Origin: Deuterostichococcus epilithicus
Lineage: Eukaryota > Chlorophyta > Trebouxiophyceae > Prasiolales > Stichococcaceae
Assembly (NCBI GenBank): GCA_033439295.1
Contig: JAVTLE010000021.1
Location: 2,294,009-2,358,008, forward strand
Direction of reading: 5' to 3'
DNA: 64,000 bases
Below the pieces are notes generated by a model. It was not told the DNA's origin, did no database searches, and saw only the letters and a list, made by a program, of their open reading frames with translations. The position numbers and the translations under genes were made by a program. This document shows, piece after piece, positions 44,916 to 56,700 of the stretch (its first letter is position 1; each line of letters opens with the position of its first letter).

Positions 44916-47900
44916 TCACTTGTTCTCCATGGCGGCCATGAGGCTGTTAACGGGGGACGCGACCGGCGACGCCACAGGAGGCGCCTCCTCCTGGGCCTCG
45001 TCAATGGTGGCCGGGATCACCCTCGGCCGCATACTGACGCGGTTGAGCATGTTGGGCGTCTGGATGACGGGGCTGTTCATGAGGCTCTCGAACTCGTCAA
45101 AGTCGACGAAGCCGTCGCCGTTTGCATCTGCAGGCGCAGCACAGAGTTTCCCGCGCGATGACTCTGCAGCTCGTTCCAGCTGCTCTTTGCGGCTGCACCA
45201 GCAGCAGCGGCCCTGAAACGACAACCTCGTGGAAGCAGGCTCGGCACGAGGCCAAGGCCGTGCAAGTGACGCCCACCTGCCAGGCGCATGAGGGAGTTGA
45301 GCTCGCTGTGGTCCACCTCCAGCTCTGTCAGCATGTGCTGCAGGTCCTCTGCAGGCAGCACGGACAAAGACATTGTTACACAGCAGACCCTGCTGCGGTT
45401 GGAGTGCCCCGCGGCACAGGGCGCACCAGCTTGCTGGCATCCGCAGGGAGACGCCCAACGCTGGATCTGTTGTGAGTGCGAGGCAATCCACAGGACCTCC
45501 TGATCTCCCGTTGCAGGGATGGCTGCGTTGCCCACCTTTGCTGATCCTGCCGTCTTTGTCGGCGTCAATAAACTCGAACGCCGCACGCAGTTTGGCCTCC
45601 GACAGCATGCTCTGGTGAGCGGCCGCCGACGCCACGAATGCCATCCAATCGACCTAGCAGGCATGGAAATTCGGATGGCTTGTGTGCCCTTTCTGTTGAG
45701 GACTCGCAGACCCACATGATATGCAGCAGCTTTACGCAGCTGCCTCGACATGGCACAGGCGCAAAACTCAGCACGCAAGCATTCGTGTTGCTTGAAGGTC
45801 CTGCAGCTGGAGAGCCTCACCTCGCCGCCTTTGTTGACGTCCAGTGCTGAGGTGATCTGCGAGATCTCGCGCTCTGCCAGGCTGCACTTTTCTCGCAGGC
45901 CTTCCTGCAGGCCGTGCAGAATTTCACAATGAGCATAGTGCTGCTGCAGCACATCGATTGGCATCGTGGTGACAACAGCGGCGAGCGCCAGCAGCGAGCG
46001 CTGCACACTGAGTACATGGCAGCCCATGGCCGGTCGTGCGCAATTCCACACGCCCGGAAAAGCACGGCACCATGGCCTGCCAGGCGTGTACCTGCAGCTT
46101 GGCGATGGGTATCCTGCCGGTCTGCTCGGTGTCCAGCTCTTCGAACAGCTCCCGCAGATTCTTGATCTCCTGCAGCCTCCCCGATGGCAGGCGCTCAAGC
46201 AGCCGGCAGGTAGGGCGTCCCACAATGCGAATTCGTCCAAGAGGGCGGTGCGGCGTCACTACCGGCAAGACCCTTGGTCACAAGCTCATGTGTAGGGGCC
46301 AGCAGACAGACTTGCAGGGCTTCAGACTCCCAAGTCGTTTGCGCGTGCGATGTGTGCTATTGTAACCCACGCCGTGTGGCGGCACCAGGGCTGGGCGTCG
46401 CACCTCTGCCGGGCTGGTGCGAGCGACAATGAGCGACGCCAGCTGCTTCAGGCGGTTGCTCTGTGCATAGGCGGACATCTGCCGCGCTGCTGCCTCCAGC
46501 GTCGCGACCTGCAGCTCCCCCTTCGCAGAGTGCTGGATGATGTCCTGCGGAAATGCAAGAGACGCTCGACAGGACATGCAGCGGGCACGGCGCAGCAGGC
46601 CAAGTTAAATCCTCCTGCTGCAACCCATGCAGGGCGCGACCACACAGATGCCGCTGCGAGGACAAGGGCGATGTGGCCTCGTGCAGTAGCTTTGCACAGG
46701 CCCGTGTCCCAAGGCATGACTCAGGGACAGAAACCGCAACGGGGGCCCCACCACGAAGCCGGCGACGCTGATGCGGTGCAGGTCCTGCAGGTTGCGTTTC
46801 CGCTCCTCCGCTTTGCCGGCAGCCGCCTCCTGCTCCATCATCTGAACAACCAGAAGCACCAGGTAATTGCAGTGCTTGAAGGGCACTGGCAAGTGTCCAG
46901 TGCAAGCAACAGTCCGGGATCAGAGCAGGAGCTCCTGGCTACTGTCCTGAAGCACAGTCAGAGAAGAAGGGCAGCCGCCAGATCGCATCTGCTGCGAGCC
47001 CGCTTCAGGGCCCTGCTGCAAACCACAGAAGGGCAGCTGGTGCCGCACCTGCATGATGTCGTCGACATTGGCGAAGATGTCGCAGTCCTTCAGGCCCTGC
47101 GTCAGCTCCTCTGCCGTGAGGTACCCGTCTCCGTCCTGGCGTCGCACGCACCAACACCGTCGGCGCACGCGCACTGGGCTGCAGTGCGACGCTTCAGAAA
47201 GCCGCAACGTGGCACCAGCGCACCAGACACCCCGCCATGGAGTGCACTGAACCCCGGCACTCCACCAGACGCGCCGTGACACAGAACCGGCCAACTCACG
47301 CTCCGCCATTGCTCGCCCGCCCGGCATGTCGCGATTCCTGCAGCAACACCTGACGGATGCGGGTCGCTGACGGAAGCGGGTCGCCCACCTGGTCGAGGGC
47401 GCTGAAGATGGAGGACAGCGACTGAGCGCTGAGCTGCTTCTGCGTGTCCAGCGCCGCCGCCAGGAAATCCTCGTATGACAGCGTCGCCGGCATGTCGCGC
47501 CGCCCCTGCAGCGTCCAGGCCGCCGGTGGGACAGGGGACTGTATGGCCTTATGAGGTTGTCATGCAACCCTATGCAACCCCTGATGGGACAGCGACTTGA
47601 ATCCGCTGCACCCCGCCCGTGCCTAGCCTCCACGCGCCGCCCCCTGCCCTGTCCGTGGCGGTCCCCCTGATCAAGCAACCGAGCAACCCAGCACCCAAGT
47701 GGCGGCCTCCCTGATCAAGCACTTGGAGCCCTCCAGAAGTTCTTGAAGGGCACGAAAGGACTGGAGCACTTGGGGCACCCGCCTGCATGTCCAGGTGCTG
47801 CATGAGGCGCGAGACGTCTGTGGCGCGCGGGTCCACGCTGCAGCGCGACAGCGCATTCTGCAGCTTGTCTGCCTGCGGCAGGGCAGGGGGGGGGTGCGTG

Positions 47901-50900
47901 ATCAGTGCCCAACGGCGCGAGGCCAAGGCGTAGCATTCGTTGCTGTGCTGGGTCCGGCACCTGCGCATGCTGGACACCTGCGCTGGCAGCATGCCAGGAG
48001 CACACAGGGGCTGCTGACGGCGATGTGCGACAAGCCGCTGGATGAGTCCAGCGCAAGCAGCAAGTGCAGTTGTTCGGGCGTGCGAGCGCGCGCGCGCGGG
48101 GGGCAAGCTATCAACGGCCGCCGTGCTCACTGTGAGGAAGCCCGAGCCGTCTTCGTCCATGGCGAGGAAGGACTCCTTCAGGCTGCCGATCTCCGCGGGG
48201 TTCAGGTGTTTCGCCACCAGGTTGAGCAGCGTCACCTGGCAGCGGCGGAGACCAGCGAACGCACACTGAGGCACACTTGGAAGAAGCAGACTATGTGCGC
48301 CCACATTCTGCTCGCAGGACCCTGCGGACACACTGGTTCAATACTGTGTATGCAGATACAGTCGCATGCGCAACGACTTGCGGGTGTGTGGCAGTCTCAC
48401 CTTGAACTTGGACATGGCTGTGAACTGCTTGAGCCGTGTCAGCATGACGGAAGACATGGGCTTGTCTGGCAGGTTCGCCATGTTCAGGATCCTGCGACGC
48501 AAAAACAGTGAAGGTCTTCCCTAGCATAAAGACTGAAGGTTGAAGGGGTGCGAGATGCAAGAACCTGTTCATAGTCCCATGAGCTCAGCGGGACTGCCTG
48601 ATGGTGGTGCTCACCATGGATGCTTCAGAGCGTCTCTGACAGAGATGCGCTTCTTCACGTCCCGCGTCAGCAGCCTGCGCACCGGGACAGCCAGTGGCAT
48701 GATTGAGCCAGATTCCGCCAGTGTGGCACACCGTCCTGCCTTACACCTGCTACAGCATGTTCCTGTGAGGCTGCCGCAGGACTGCAGGGTAGCGGTCGAA
48801 ACAGCAAACCGTTCAACAGTCCTGGGTCAAGGCATTGCCTCATTGTCACCTGGCCACCAGGTCCTTGGCCGACACTGACACCTCCGGCCAGGGGTCGATC
48901 TTGAGGTCCAGCGGCTCGTTCAGCACCTGCGGCGTGTTTACACACGCAAATTGGTGCACACAGGTGTGCTACCCTGCCCTTTCAGTCAGAAGACACAGCA
49001 GCTTCATTCAGCAGGCAGAGCTCAGGTAAGGCGGCGGGCACAAATTCGATGCTCACCCGCTGGAAGATCTCCCCGTCGGTGCGGCCCCAGAACGGCGGCA
49101 TGCCGCACAGCATGATGTACAGCATCACGCCAATGGACCACGAGTCGGCCTCCCACGAGTAGGACCCCTGCAGCAGCGGCGCCGGAAATTGTCCATGCAT
49201 CTGACTGTATGAACAGTGAGCAGTAGTAGACATGCAGGTGCCATCAAGGAATGACAGTTGGAGTTGGGCGAGTTGACAGACAACAAGTTGGCCGGCCTCA
49301 CCCGTAGGACCTCTGGTGCCAGGTAGTACGCTGCGAGCAGACACCAGCCCAGCTTTACAAAGTGACCGTTGCTGTCCGCAGCTGTTGGCAGCCAAGCGAT
49401 TTTAGGTATCAGAAAGTCGCAGGCATGTCATGCAGGGGGCGCACCGCTGCCGACGATCTGCTTGCACACCGCGCCATCGCGGTGCGTGGTGGACAGCCCA
49501 AAGTCCACTGCTCGCAGGTTGTCCTTTTCGATTGAGCCCGTCCGGTTTTTAAGGAGGAAGTTCTCAGGCTTGAGGTCTGCGGGGAAGATAGGTCTTCGAT
49601 AGACAAGTCGTATGTCGGCCCGTCTAACGGCATCACCGTTGGTAGCAAGCGGCTGTGTGGGAGTGCTGCTGCTGCACCTCAATCTCGCCGCCGGCAACTA
49701 GCACCCAGGATCAGGATGGCATGCTGATCGACCACAACACACCAGAGGCGTGTCCCACACTAGAACCCACAGGGTAGAGGCCCACCTCGGTGCAGGACGT
49801 GCTGCCGGTGGCAGTACTCCACGACCTGCATCAGCGTGCGCGCCACGACCGCGACCTCCTTCTCCGTGAAGAACCCCCTGCAGCAATTGACGGAGACTTC
49901 AGCAGCAATGTCGGACAGCAAGCAGAGCCACAGTGCAGAGAGGACCTCCTACCAAACGGTGGCGACTGCCTGTTCCGATGCATCCTCTGGCACAATACTC
50001 TACCTGCTGACGATCAGGTCGAACAGCTCGCCGCCATTGCAGAGCTCCTGCGCATTTGCCCACACATAAATTATGACACTGCGCATGGTGACTACCCTCA
50101 GATGCGGCATGCGAAGCCTTCAGAGGCCGTGCACCAGCATGACGTCAATGACACGACACTCACCATGACGATGTATCTGTTGCCGGCGTCCTCGAACAGC
50201 TCATGCAGCCCGGCGATGTTTGGGTGCGCAGACAGCCGGTGCAGCAGGTCCACCTGGCAGCGGAAGCATGGAAGGGGGTGGACGAAGCATGGAGGAGGGG
50301 GGGCGCTGTCTGTCATTCAAGCCTCTCAAAACAAGCACCACATGGTCTCCTGTCCATGCGGCTGGAAAGCGTTGTGGGGTCAGGGCTCAGAGATGCCGCA
50401 CCTCCCGCTGTACCACTTTTTCGCTGTACTCTGGCTGCAGCTTGGAGATGGCCTTGACGGCATACTTCTGGCCGCTGCTGAGGCAAGTGGCCTGTAGCCA
50501 ATTGCGCCAGCCTTTACTGGGGGCACAGCTTGCTGTCGAGGCACACTCCGACCATCTTGATGACCTAACATGCTGACCGCGCCCTGGCTGGGGCGCATTT
50601 CTGCAGTACTTTTGCATGCACTGGCAGTGCAGACACTGGCATGACGCACCCTGCATGTGATGCCGAACTTGCCTCTGCCCAGCTCCTCCTCGAACTTGTA
50701 GTGGTCGTGAATAGGCTGCGGAGCGCACGGTACGGCGCGATTTGACAATCAGGTTTGAATGTATACATGCACGACCTCGGCGCCGTTGCACCAAATGAAC
50801 CATACAGCGTATCGGACCGATGTCACTGAAGTGTCAGAGCCAAGAGTTTATAAAAAAGCAGCGACTGCTGTGGCGTGCGCGGCACTCAACCCTCAACGCT

Positions 50901-51108
50901 GTGTTTGGCGAGATCACACGTGCACCGGCAGAGTCGGTGCAACAGCTGCCTGTATCCGTGCATTGTCAAGCAGATTTGCCCATGCCGCCGCCCGCGTGGG
51001 CTGGCGCCGTGCCAGGTTGGCACTGCTCACCTCGTGCTGCCAGCCGGGACAAGAAGAATCGGGCTTGGGGGGCAGCGACAGCGCACGCTTGAACGAAGCC
51101 TTGAGCAT
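44916..51108 (-). CDS. Calcium-dependent protein kinase with two calmodulin-like modules
   Basis: Ser/Thr kinase activated by calcium. Exon 1 (51031-51108) gives [19 protein letters not shown]; exon 2 starts at 50715 in matching phase with [17 protein letters not shown] (Gly loop). Kinase motifs: YAVKAISK (Lys), [22 protein letters not shown] split by an intron near 49790/49580, [27 protein letters not shown]. The junction is [14 protein letters not shown] and [19 protein letters not shown] 1: EF1 [12 protein letters not shown] (Lys at position 12), EF2 degenerate, EF3 [12 protein letters not shown] canonical, EF4 eroded. A second junction-like exon ([20 protein letters not shown]) and CLD 2 follow: EF1 [14 protein letters not shown]2 [12 protein letters not shown] (Ala at 12), EF3 [12 protein letters not shown] and EF4 [12 protein letters not shown], both canonical. 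No Gly at position 2, so no myristoylation. Divergent from BCCP. Confidence 0.88.
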
Positions 51109-51445
51109 CGTTGCTACCGCATGAGGTTGGCTTGCCTTTACGCTGCCGATCAAGACACTTGCACGTGTCGAATGAATGTGCTCACACACGGGGATATCCT
51201 AGTGGCCGGAAATGCCGCGACGTCGTCACGAAAGCGACTGACAGCGAGCTAGCAATTTTATACTCATGTTCATCGCGGCGAGCGGCATGGATGCTGCTGG
51301 TGCCGCAAAATCTTCTGGGCGGCCGATGCGGAGCTTTTCTCTCGGCCTGATCGGCACTTTGGTCGTTTCGCGAAAGGCGGACCTTTGGAAAGCCGGCCCC
51401 CGCCCTCAACTCCTCCACTTCGCCCCCATCCGGGAAATCTCGGCC
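51109..51445. promoter_or_regulatory. Divergent promoter region, CDPK / BCCP
   Basis: 337 bases between the proposed CDPK and BCCP start codons on opposite strands. A TTTATAC-like AT-rich patch lies near 51255. No other element was recognised. The size depends on both predicted starts. Confidence 0.4.
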
Positions 51446-52423
51446 ATGAAGGCTATTCGGAGAGATCGACGGTCGCTTGCGCCCCAGTACAGGCTGCCAG
51501 CATCACATCGTGCGCGATCACCATGCAGACTCGCCCCTGCCGCACCGCGGTGCCCAGCAGCCGCCCGGGGCTCGTGCTCCCAGGTCACCTTTCGCAGGCG
51601 CAGCCCCTGCGCCCGGCAGCACACCCGGCTCTGCAGGCGCGCATTCGATGCAACATCGCGCTCGTACATCAGAGGAGGTGCTCTGCCGGAGGTCACGCCC
51701 TCTGATCCACCTCTGCTGGCTTGCAGGGGAGGCGGACGCGATGCAACACTGCAGCAGCTGCGGGCGCGGATAATGGCAGCTCCAACCCGCTGGACTTTGA
51801 GGAGCTGACAGAGATCATCAGGCAAGGGGCCTAGCTGTCGCCAACAAGACTGGATGCGATTGACTGCTGTGCTTGCAACCCTGGGTGATCTCGGGGTCGT
51901 TGCCACCTCGACCAGGGACGTCAGGCAGCTGGGCAGTGCGCAAGCCGTCAGGCAGTAGGGCATGCATGCCTATCACCCCTGAACCTGGCCGCGAGGCTGT
52001 GCAGCTGCTGCCTCTCACAGGGTTTTGCTTCCAGATCACATCAGCACTCGGCCTGTCTCAACCTAAACAGCACCCGACCCAAATTAAGCAGCAAGCTTAG
52101 CACTGCAGGATGGTCAACAGCACAGACGTGGTGGAGCTGGAGCTGAAGAGCAAGCGCTTCAGCCTGTCGATGCGGAAGAAGGAGGCTATTGCCGCGCCGG
52201 AGCCCCCACAGGTGCTGTCCTGCTGCTGGTGCTACTGCTGCTACTGCTGCTGCTGCTGCTACTACGAGTCCTAGTGTGGTGTGCCGTCTGTACATTTGAA
52301 CGAATAACGCGGCCATGTACACAGCGCACCAGAAAACCACCTCAATTTTTTGCAGGTGCAGTATCTCAGCGCACCGCAGCAGGCGCCGCAGCAGTATGCG
52401 CCCCAATTTGACTTCCAGCAGCC

Positions 52424-52455
<32 letters not shown>

Positions 52456-53210
52456 CGCCGCAGCAGGCGGAGCAGCCGGCCGCCGCCGCCTCAGCACCCA
52501 CCGCCGACGGCACTGAGGTGCGGCATGTGTGTGCAGCGACTCCGGCGATCCCACACATGCTGCAGGCAGCAGCCACAGTACAACACTGCAGCGCAGCACC
52601 TACACGCCTGCAGCAGATGCGGGGCAACACCGTGCATCCCTCTGCTGTGCTCACCCTGCACTGCGTGCATCGCTCTACTGCACAAATCGTGCACGCCACC
52701 CAGCTGATTACCCCGCCTTCACACAAACCCTCCCTGCGCGCAGCTGCTGTCGCCGATGGGGGGCACCTACTACCGGGCGGCGGCGCCAGGGGAGCCGCCC
52801 TTCTGCAAGGAGGGCGACAAGGTGACCAAGGGCCAGACCGTGGGCATCATCGAGGCCATGAAGCTCATGAACGAGATTGAGGTGCGGGCTTCTATGAATG
52901 ACATGTGCCATGTGGTGCGAAGGTGTGGGAAAGCAGCTTCTAGACTTGGGGTCTGCACGAGCAAGCTGCCAGAGACTGTGCCGAGCTGCCAATTGCATAG
53001 GCAGAAAAACAACATTTTATGCGCTCGGGAATGAGCACAGCAGATCAATGCATGAGCTCTGGACAAATGGTCAGCAATGGTCTGCACACTCATTGCGACG
53101 CTTGCCCCAATGCGCAGGCCGAGGTCTCTGGCACCGTCGTCAAGCTCTGCGTCGACAACGGCACCCCGGTCACGCCCGGCATGCCGCTGATCATCATCAA
53201 GCCCGAGTGA
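51446..53210 (+). CDS. BCCP: Biotin carboxyl carrier protein of plastid acetyl-CoA carboxylase
   Basis: Carries biotin between the carboxylase and transferase of the plastid acetyl-CoA carboxylase, the first step of fatty-acid synthesis. Exon 1 (51446-51677) encodes an Arg/Ala/Ser-rich transit peptide. Exon 2 (51755-51821) reads AGADNGSSNPLDFEELTEI. Exon 3 (52109-52211) reads MVNSTDVVELELKSKRF and the SMRKKEAI strand typical of BCCP. Exon 4 (52357-52518) is a Gln/Pro/Ala linker with ten CAG codons in a row. Exons 5 and 6 (from 52743 and 53119) form the biotinyl domain: the thumb PGEPPFCKEGDKV, the biotin site EAMKLMNEIE, then VSGTVVKLCVDNGTPVTPGM. The intron 51822-52108 has a GC donor (AG/GCAAGG). 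Phases agree across all junctions. Convergent with the eIFiso4G-like gene. Confidence 0.93.
52425..52454 (+). repeat. (CAG)10 coding microsatellite in BCCP
   Basis: Ten uninterrupted CAG codons, preceded by a CCG and followed by GCG, encode a Gln run in the linker of BCCP. The pure CAG repeat is likely to vary in length. Confidence 0.85.
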
Positions 53211-53747
53211 ATTGGAGGCAACACCCAACGAGAACCCGTTGTCCGCCAAGCGGCAGGAGGCTTGTGTAGGTACCTATCAGCAAGGCTCGAACATCTCTAG
53301 CGAAAGAATCAATGGCACAATGCTATACCGTAGGTAGGTACCTCAACCAAGGTGCCATATCATATCTCAGTCCTTGCTGTGTCTTCAATACATCTCACAC
53401 ATTGTTGAGGCGCTCAGTCATGGGAGTTTGTGGGTTGTTGATGCACTTCTGCGTGGAAACCATGTGTAATGGAAGCGGAAAGGTGTCAAGAAGGTGGAAG
53501 CATGACCACGATATCACCATCCACCGTTTTACCATCTTGCATGCGCCGTTCAGAGACGAACTTTGAGAACGACTCACAGGGAACACTGGCTCCCGGTCAC
53601 AGATCGTACATGTCTCAACAATAACAAGTCCACTGCTGCATGGCCCCGCACATCCGACCTCTACCAGGTACAGCAACTTGCGCCCAGCCTCCAGGCAAGC
53701 GACAATTGGCGCAGGCAGGATGGCTGACAACGCAAATGTCAAGCGTT
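53211..53747. other. Convergent intergenic region, BCCP / eIFiso4G
   Basis: 537 bases between converging stops, clearly less GC-rich than the exons. A TGTAA near 53465 is a candidate BCCP poly(A) signal. GTAGGTACCT occurs twice, near 53267 and 53333. No exon was recognised. Confidence 0.45.
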
Positions 53748-56700
53748 TCAGGCCGCCAATGCGGTCAGACCTTCCTCCGCCAGGAAGTCTTCCACAGACG
53801 CCAGGTCCGGCGGGTCCAGCTCTGGGTCCGCCGCTAAGAAGTCGCCACCCTTCAGCCCCGCCACCAGCTCCTTCAGCTTGTCCTCGCCGCCCTTCTCCTG
53901 CAAGAGCGCAGGCGCGCCCAGTGGGTCAGGCCCGCCACGTCAAATCTGTGTCGAACTTGAGGCTGCTGAGCAGCGCTGTGGGGGCCTGTCGGCAGCCGCA
54001 GCCGCGCCTCGTGTCAGACGGGAGCGCTGCCGGACGATCTGGCGACCCCTCCTTGCCTGAATGCCCGAGCGGCCCGTTGAAGCGCCGTGCAGGGGCGGGG
54101 AGAGGAAGGACGGGGGCGGGAAGGAATGACGCACCTTGACGTACTGCAGAGCGGGGGCGATGAGCGCCCGCCGCACCTCCCCGCCCTCGATGGGCTTGCA
54201 GAAGTCGGGCACGCTGTCTGCCGGCAGCACGCCCGCCAGCAGCGCCCGCCCCAGCACGCCGCCGCACAGCTTTGGCGCCAGTGGCGCGTCCATCCTGCGG
54301 AATGCCGGAGCACGGACATTGAACCCCTCCTTGAAGCTGCTGCGCCTCCAATCCTGTGTGCTGCAGGATGTTGGAGCACGCGGTGGTGTGCAGGGCATCG
54401 AGAGGCACACTCGTGGTGCGTGCAGTTGCAGGCCTGCCGTGAGCGGCGAAGAGATCTGCCGAGTCGCCACTGTGACGCCAGCACAGGAGGGAAAGCCCTG
54501 GGGACTGGTCAGCGGCTGAAGGGTTGGCGGCGCACATGAGGTCGTCCATCTGCTCGGTGACCTTGCCGAGGCCGTCGCGCAGGTCGTCTGCGGAGTAGGC
54601 GCCGGTGGCGGGCAGCCGCACCAGCAGGTCCGCGATCGTGTCCTGGTCGCGAGGCTTCATGGTGTCCAGCAGCTTCAGCACGCCGCGCTGCACCAGCGTC
54701 GGCAGGAAGCCTGGCGCCTGCGTTACGGGGGTTGCTCAGGTGCCTGATGTCCAAGCTTGGCAAGCACGGGGCAAGCACGGGCAGCACGAAGCCAAGGCGA
54801 ACAGGGCTGCCTGGGAGGCTCGCGGCACAGTCTTCCACCGAGGTGGGATCAGAATGACACGTCAGACATCGCAGCATACGATACACCAGACACGAAACTG
54901 CACAAGCAGAGGTGCAGAGCATGGCTGAGCGTCACTGAGTAGCGCATGTGAACTCGCGACTGGCAGATAGCCGGGACGGAAAAGGCAAGGGCTGGGAGGA
55001 GGAAAGAAGCTCACTGCAAGCTCGTGCGCGCACAGGATGGCCTCCTTTTCATCAGCTGACGACAGGAATTCTGTGAACATGCCGTCCGCTCGCCGCTCCC
55101 GCTCCTCGTCTGTGAGCCCCTTGATGTACCTGCAAGGTTGTGGAAGGCGGCGCTTCGATGAGCTTGCAAGGCTTTGCAAAACGGCCAAAGACGGCGACAC
55201 GAAGGGGCGAGCGCGGCGCGCAAGCGGCTGCGGGGGTTGTATGTTTGCAAGGAAGCGAGGGCGCGCACTGGGGGGCTGCGCTGGTCTGGGGTGGCGTGGC
55301 GTTGGACGCAGCAACATTGGCGCCTGCCGGCTCCGCCGCGGCGCCTGCCGGCTGCGCGAGCGGCGTGTAGTCGCCCAGCAGCGCCGACTTGGAGTCGCCG
55401 GCGCCCGAACCGCCCTGGAACTTCTGTTGCCACACGACACGCCGCACACTGGGTCAGGCGGCTGCACAAGCTGCAGAATGCTGTGATGTCGTGGCGGTCC
55501 AGGCACGGCAGGCAGCAACAGCATAGTTGCAGCTTCAGTTTCACCGCTGTCGCTCGAATGCTGCGACCTGGCCAGCAGGGACCAATGACTCTGCCTGCTG
55601 GCGTCGTGCGGCGGAGGGGAGAAGAGAAACCCTAAAGCAACTCGCCTGCCAGTCGCCATCCTCGGCGCCCTTGAAGGCGGGGAACAGGTCCACCTCCTCC
55701 ACGGCGGCGGGGCGGGAGGGCCCCAGCTGCGCCAGGCCCGGCAGCGGCGGCAGCGATGCCATCGCCAGCGCCGGCATCATGCCCAGCTCCGCGTGCGCCT
55801 CCGCGTGGATCTCGTCCAGCTTCTTCGCCTGCAAGTGCATGTGGGATCGAGAGACGTCGGCATGGGAGTGCAACGGCGTGTCGCGCGGACGGCGCCACAG
55901 CGCCTGAGAGACCAATGGCAGACTTTTCGTCTGGCTGCTTCACACCTGAGGGCAACCGAAGGGTGCAGACGACAGCAGGGACGCTGGCATCCCACAGACA
56001 ACCATCACGCAGGTTGTGCGATGGCCACTGCAGCTGGGGGGCGCACCTTCAGGGTCTCCCGACGCGGCACCCACTTCATGCGGCGCAGGTCCAGCACGTC
56101 GCGGATGAGGAAGCGGATGCGCGGCGCGATGGCATCCGACTTGGCCAGCTTCTCGATGGACTTGAAGTAGCCCTCTACCCGGGCGGGGGATTTGGATGAC
56201 TCCTCCAGCTTCTTGCCAGCGATCGTCAGCATCTCGCACAGCGACTGCAGGGCAGGAAGGAAACTGTCGGTGGGAGGTCAGTGCCGTCTGGCACTCCAGC
56301 TTCTCGCTCGGGATCGCGACTGCACAGAAGGGCAGCGACAGGAAAGCGGGGGAATGTAGTTGACCGAGATGACCTTGGAACTGCGAGCTGACGTTTCAGG
56401 GGGAAGAGTGTGGAAAGGCGAAGAGTGTCTAGGCACAAGCGTAGCGAATGGACATGCTACCAATGTGTGGTGCCATCCAGATGCCATGCGGTGCACCAAC
56501 AATTCTCGAGGATGCAGCCTGAAGAATCAGCGGCCGTCCTACCAATCCTCAAAATCTGCAACATGCGGTGTGTGTGTGTGTGTGTGGGGAAAGGGGCGGG
56601 GGGTCACCTCGATGTTGTCCTCTATGGGCTTCTCGCCCGGCGAGCCCAGCAGCTCGTTGATGCACACGTGCACGACCGGCTCGCGCACGACGCCGCCCTT

